Source of the DNA: Nectonema munidae
Taxonomy: Eukaryota > Nematomorpha > Nectonematoida > Nectonematidae
Direction of reading: 5' to 3'
Length of the DNA stretch: 64,000 bases
Assembly: GCA_030549495.1 (NCBI GenBank)
Contig: JAUIRK010001009.1
Coordinates: forward strand, 124,001 to 188,000
This document shows, one piece after another, positions 57,280-64,000 of this stretch. Both the position numbers and the translations under genes were made by a program. The notes beneath the pieces are model-generated. The model saw nothing but the letters and a program-made list of their open reading frames with translations. It had not been told where the DNA came from and did no database searches. The number at the start of each line of letters is the position of its first letter. The stretch's first letter is position 1.

Positions 57280-58200
57280 TGAGTATTTTTTTATGAGGCA
57301 AGATTACTCCAGCAATCCCTTGCATTAAGTTTAAACTGTGGAGCGAAATCTAAAAATGTCTATATTGTCGGATATTGAAATAATGATTGAAGAGCATAGT
57401 GCTGACCTTCTACTGCGTTCGTAGTTCGAGCAATTCCTTCTACTGCATTTACAAAATATTTCATTTTTCCATTGGAATTAGTGGATTTCTTGTTGTTGCT
57501 TTTCTTCTATATCTTCCTCGAATATATGTGTGTTCAATATACGCTAAAAGCTCATCCATTCGTTCATTTTCAGGCATAATTTCTTCAAAAGTATCTAGAG
57601 AGTAGATAGAGCGGGTAAACACAGTATTAACGTGTTGAGTTCTTGATTGAATTCCATCGTGGTTTTCATTCCCAATTCTATAGTTTTTTGTACACGCTTT
57701 AAGAAAGATAAAAAAAGTAGCTTTCAATTTCTGTGTTTGGATATACGCACTGAAACTCAGTTATTGATGCCGTTTCAAAATCGAAGAGAATTTGTCTGGC
57801 ATTTGCTTCAGGAAATATTTTTTGAAGAGCAGAAATCATTCTTCTATAAGTATTTTGTTTTCGTTTTTTAAAAGGGCATATATTGCACAAGCTGGATTAC
57901 GACCTTCTCCAAAATGAAAATGTCACCTATATAATTGAAAAAATATAGAGGGTACAACTTTGAATGTTCCATCTGCAAGCCAAACACTTGCACGGGACAA
58001 AGCAGCTACCATTTCACCATCACCATATAAAAGAAATCTCTTTGAGTCATGAATACCAGAATCGTACAAAATGTTTGCCCGATATTTATTAAGAATTTCA
58101 AATTCTAATGAACTTGGTAAACTTGGAGCAACATCGAAGCTTTTTTAAGCACGCTGTAGAGTTCGGTGAAGCCTTCGTTTTTTTGGTAGTGTCATCAGAG
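57280..58200 (-). pseudogene. MULE-type (FLYWCH-associated) transposase remnant
   Basis: On the minus strand the order is KRRLHRTLQRA, SSLEFEILNKYR, LYGDGEMVAALSRASVWLADGTFKVVPSIFFQLYR (about 57,955-58,055), NPACAIYALLKN and TYRRMISALQKIFPEANA. After these come QILFDFETASITEFQCVYPNTEIESYFFYLS and a C-terminal TFEEIMPENERMDELLAYIEHTYIRGRYRRK. ADGTFK and DFE...A are the hallmark blocks of the MULE domain. The frame changes at least twice. No terminal repeats were found. Confidence 0.75.
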
Positions 58201-61002
<2,802 letters not shown>

Positions 61003-61495
61003 TTATATAAAATCAGAATAAAATGGATCCATTGGATCATATCGCTGTACAAGACGCTCTCTAAATCTTCCCGTCTTTATGTTACATTTGTAGATGGGAA
61101 CAACTGGATCTCACGTGTTTCAAATTTTGGCGGTAAGAGGATGGGAAATACTAACTCATGACCCATAATAAAATTCAAAATATTTCTAAATTGATTTTAT
61201 GTTATGGAAACAAGAAAGATAAATAATTTTATCCAAAATTAGTTGAAAATATTTTATTTGGTATGCAGGGAAGTATTTTTGAGCTGTCAAATAAATAATA
61301 TTCTTGTAAACTTTGCAATGAGAACTTTTCAAAATGGAAAGTTTGAAACAAAAAAGAAGGGTATAAAAAGATCTTAAACTATTTACCCATACGAGGCACA
61401 TTCATCCATTTATCAATTTTGTTGGCCAATGCTCTTAAATTTTGGCATTTTATGCGCATGGGTGACCCATTGTGCTTTATGAGCAGAAGCATCAT
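61003..61495 (-). CDS. possible 3' end of an unnamed host gene, two exons
   Basis: A minus-strand exon ending at 61,387 before GTAAAT (frame with KCQNLRALANKIDKWMNVPRM) can be joined in phase to 61,003-61,109. The second exon reads PVVPIYKCNIKTGRFRERLV, then QRYDPMDPFYSDFI, then TAA at 61,005-61,003. The second exon looks protein-like and is less AT-rich than its surroundings. The acceptor at 61,110 has a poor pyrimidine tract. An in-frame stop lies just upstream of the ATG pair at 61,495, so this could be the start or a chance ATG. I do not recognise the protein. Confidence 0.35.
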
Positions 61496-61499
61496 CACT

Positions 61500-62271
61500 C
61501 ACTTCTTATGATAGAGTCTCATGGTCAAGAAAAATAAAATAGTCTTGTATTTTCACCCCCCGAAACTTATCAAGTCTTCAAAATCGTAAGGGAGATTTTT
61601 GAGTTTTCGTGACACGTGAGAATTTTTATGTTTGATGAAGCAAAGCATCTGAAAATGTATTCACTTCTTTTAATTACCTCAAAATCGTAATAAAAATCAG
61701 TTCATAATTTTTTATTTATTTTTTCGTTTGTTTCGTCTCAACGGCTTTAAATCAAAATAGCGCTATATTTGAATATGGGCATTTTTAATTCCTTTCCCAT
61801 CAATAAATACCCTTATTTAATCTGAAAATAATTACTTCCACTTTGAAATAATTGAAGCGTCACAAGTTAAAAGCATCTTACATGTTAACTTGTAATAACG
61901 ATAAAAAATCCAGTCATTGAATTATCCATTATGAATATGGTCAAGTTTGTTCATGTCTTAAGGGTAGAAGAAGAAATAGATTTATTTTGCATAATATTCT
62001 GTGGTGAATAGCATGACATAAAAACATTTTATATGTTAATTTCAAAATAGAATCATTATACAATTTATAATTTATAAACTAGGATATTCAAAAGGCTGGA
62101 TATAAGGTAATCATTAAGTCTAAATATAAATTGTGAGGGGGCGAATAAAATTTATTTTAATTATAAGCGAATTATTTCTAATATTTTTCTATATTAAATA
62201 TTATATATTATATGTAATAAAGGTTCATCAAAATAAGCGCTTTCAAAATTGATTTTTTTGTCATGATAAAT
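61500..62271. other. intergenic stretch, nothing recognisable
   Basis: AT-rich; it should include the regulatory region of the LysM gene or of the minus-strand gene, but no site can be named. Confidence 0.35.
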
Positions 62272-62510
62272 ATAGCAGGGTATCAATGATCTTTGCCGGG
62301 GATATCAATGATCTTTGCATCTTTAAGAAGGTACCAAATCATCTTTGCGGGGGATATCAATGCTTCTTTGCGGATACCAATGATCTTTGAGAGCACCTAG
62401 AATCGCAATACCAATGATCTTTGAGGTGGTGACCTAGAAAACTTTCACTAATGATTTTTGAGGGTACCTAGATTAAAGGTACCAATGAACTTTGAGGGGA
62501 CTTAGAATCA
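62272..62510. repeat. degenerate minisatellite based on ACCAATGATCTTTGAGG
   Basis: Variants such as TATCAATGATCTTTGCCGG, ATATCAATGATCTTTGCATC, TACCAATGATCTTTGAGAG and TACCAATGAACTTTGAGGGG recur at irregular 20-40-bp spacing, with ACCTAGAAT/ACCTAGATT linkers in the later units. About eight to ten units. It lies about 180 bp upstream of the first LysM gene exon. Confidence 0.75.
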
Positions 62511-62688
62511 CGGCGCGAGAGATTAATGTTCTAATAATACAGAGACTATCTTTGTATGGAGTTAAAAAAGTATTTTATTTTTAAGGCTTACTTTAAATTT
62601 CATAAATATTAAAAAGCAGAATATAACGTTTCTTCCTCAAGTAGGTTCGGGCGCCAGGCGTTGTGTATTTTGACTGCTGTTCTTGTTA

Positions 62689-63208
62689 ATGATGGATAAG
62701 GTATTTCGTAATCAAGTTTTTAAGTTGGCCATTTTTGTCTTTTATTATTCTTGTTAACTTTAGGAAAGACATTTACTTCGATTAAATTTTGCGTGTTTTT
62801 AGGTTTTGCCTTCTGATACTTTGGAAAGTGTAGCATTGAAATTCAACACAACTCCTTCTAATTTGATCAAGCTGAACCGCCTTTCTTCTCGAATGCTCTT
62901 TTCACAACAGGCAAAGGCTTATAAGTATAGCCATCTTATCTTTTTTCATCTTTCTCTATCCAATTCAGAAAGTATATGTCCCTTGCAAAAGAAGCGAGAA
63001 TCTTATTGAAGAAGCAAAGCCCAATGAATACACCTCTAACTACCTTTCCAATGTACACTCAATTTTCTTTACAGCATCTATTTCGCACAGGTTTGCGCAG
63101 CGCTCAATTTTTGTACTGCAGCCGCATTACACTCCAAAAATCAAACAAACGCTCTTCACCATTCGATCAGCGAGGCTGACTGCGCTTCACTACAACTTTG
63201 TGATCTAG
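62689..63208 (+). CDS. LysM-domain protein, first exons (OXR1/NCOA7-like candidate)
   Basis: Exon 1 ends MMDK at 62,700 (ATG 62,689, donor GTATTT). Exon 2 is 62,803-62,910 (36 codons, VLPSDTLESVALKF then NTTPSNLIKLNRLSSRMLF). Exon 3 starts 62,969 (KVYVPCKRSENLIEEAKP). Exons 2 and 3 together make one LysM domain with the TL..VA..F.TTP..L..LN wording. This is closest to the LysM of OXR1, NCOA7 and nematode LMD-3, proteins that also carry a C-terminal TLDc domain and protect against oxidative stress. No TLDc is seen here, so the gene probably continues right of the window. The intron between exons 2 and 3 is 58 nt and starts with GC, a GC-AG intron. The frame of exon 3 stays open to TAG at about 63,208, but it may be spliced earlier. 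LYSMD family membership is the main alternative. Confidence 0.6.
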
Positions 63209-64000
63209 CGATTAGATCGGTAATGCCCTAATCAGTGTTAGAATTTATTTGTTGGGATGTTTAAAAGCTATTAATACGAAGTGATTTTACTTGAAATATT
63301 TTGTTAGTATCGGAATCGGTTCCACTGACCGATGATTGAGATCGGTGCATCACTATTACAACTATTAGCCTAAAGATTGTGAATATTAGAAGAATATTTC
63401 ATTTTGTTCACATGTTATTTAATATATTTTTAGTGCACTACTGCAATACAGATTGAGAAGATAGAACGGATTTGTTTATTTATCTAGAAAAGTACTATAT
63501 TAAAATTAATTCTATGTTATCACATAACAATGTGTCTGTTTTCTTCATTTGCAATTTTTGTTATTTTATGTATTATAAAATGTAAAAATTCATTAAAAGC
63601 AAAGAAATAACTATAAATATAGAGATAAAATATGAAGATGAACTATAAACAAATAAAGTTAACACACCCGTTCTCAGGAGATTCCCTCTCTTCCTTTTAC
63701 TCATCTCCCCACCTCCTGGCTATTTTTAATACCACATACGGGCTTGAAAAATAAACTAACGACTAAATACCATTGATCTAAATATATAATTAAAACTAGA
63801 AACAAATAATCTAATTGGATTCATACAACTTTAAATTTCAAAAGTGTTACTGTCACCACCTTCTGTAAGACAGTAGAACATAGTGCTTTGTTCTATAATG
63901 ATAACATCCAATGCTCTACTTCATTTTTATAACAATTTTCTTTAACATCGTAAGAAATGGTCATTATATTGTTACCATATTCTACATAATACGCTAATTG
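63209..64000. other. AT-rich stretch with a hAT-like end
   Basis: 63,334-63,354 is an inverted counterpart of the repeat end at 3032 (TAGTGATGCACCGATCTCAA when read on the minus strand). The sequence before it (63,230-63,333) may be the rest of that element. No other feature is supportable to the window edge. Confidence 0.4.

Overview
The window looks like nuclear DNA of an invertebrate animal, most likely an arthropod. It is strongly AT-rich, its genes are split by spliceosomal introns, and most of its length is transposon debris. Some features recall copepod (sea-louse-like) genomes, but that placement is an inference and nothing here proves it. All gene models below were read by hand from exon translation, splice sites and reading-phase continuity.

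Host genes lie in three places. (1) 0.6-7.7 kb, minus strand: the 5' part of the dynactin p150Glued gene (DCTN1), with the start codon, a CAP-Gly domain split over two exons, a Ser/Lys-rich linker and the start of coiled coil 1. The gene runs out of the left edge. (2) 21.6-32.4 kb: a compact island with TRMT6 (+, non-catalytic subunit of the tRNA m1A58 methyltransferase), an unnamed gene (-) convergent with it, the last exon of an unnamed gene (+), and the complex I subunit gene NDUFA10/ND-42 (-) convergent with that. (3) 61.0-63.2 kb: a possible 3' end of an unnamed gene (-) and the first exons of a LysM-domain gene of OXR1/NCOA7 type (+). Eight introns in these models are only 54-62 nt long and the others are hundreds to thousands of nt, often filled with repeats. 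The tight size class supports the models.

The rest is mobile DNA. Between DCTN1 and TRMT6 lie a satellite-like tandem array, a broken gene of a multicopy uncharacterised invertebrate family (its two halves at 10.2 and 18 kb), piggyBac, hAT and Tigger remnants, tRNA-derived SINEs and MITEs with clear target duplications. A 1.2-kb repeat occurs in opposite orientation on either side of the gene island (19.1-20.6 and 33.3-34.4 kb). From 35 to 58 kb there are a pogo/POGK-like transposon with intact terminal repeats but a gutted transposase, a hAT remnant, a foldback element, a three-layer nest (old LINE, then a hAT MITE inserted in it, then a young LINE inserted in the MITE), a piggyBac remnant and a MULE remnant. 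The young LINE (44,950-50,008) has both long ORFs open, a TAATG stop-start junction, a 10-bp target duplication and an AAATG-repeat tail, so it is probably a recent, possibly competent insertion.

A 246-nt uninterrupted G tract at 59.1 kb is the most striking simple-sequence feature. I found no virus-derived element, functional tRNA, rRNA or CRISPR array. I did not find one wholly novel system. The best leads are the inverted repeats framing the gene island, an 18-nt TRMT6 microexon that arose beside a duplicated splice boundary, a palindromic poly(A) signal shared by two convergent genes, and the nested LINEs.
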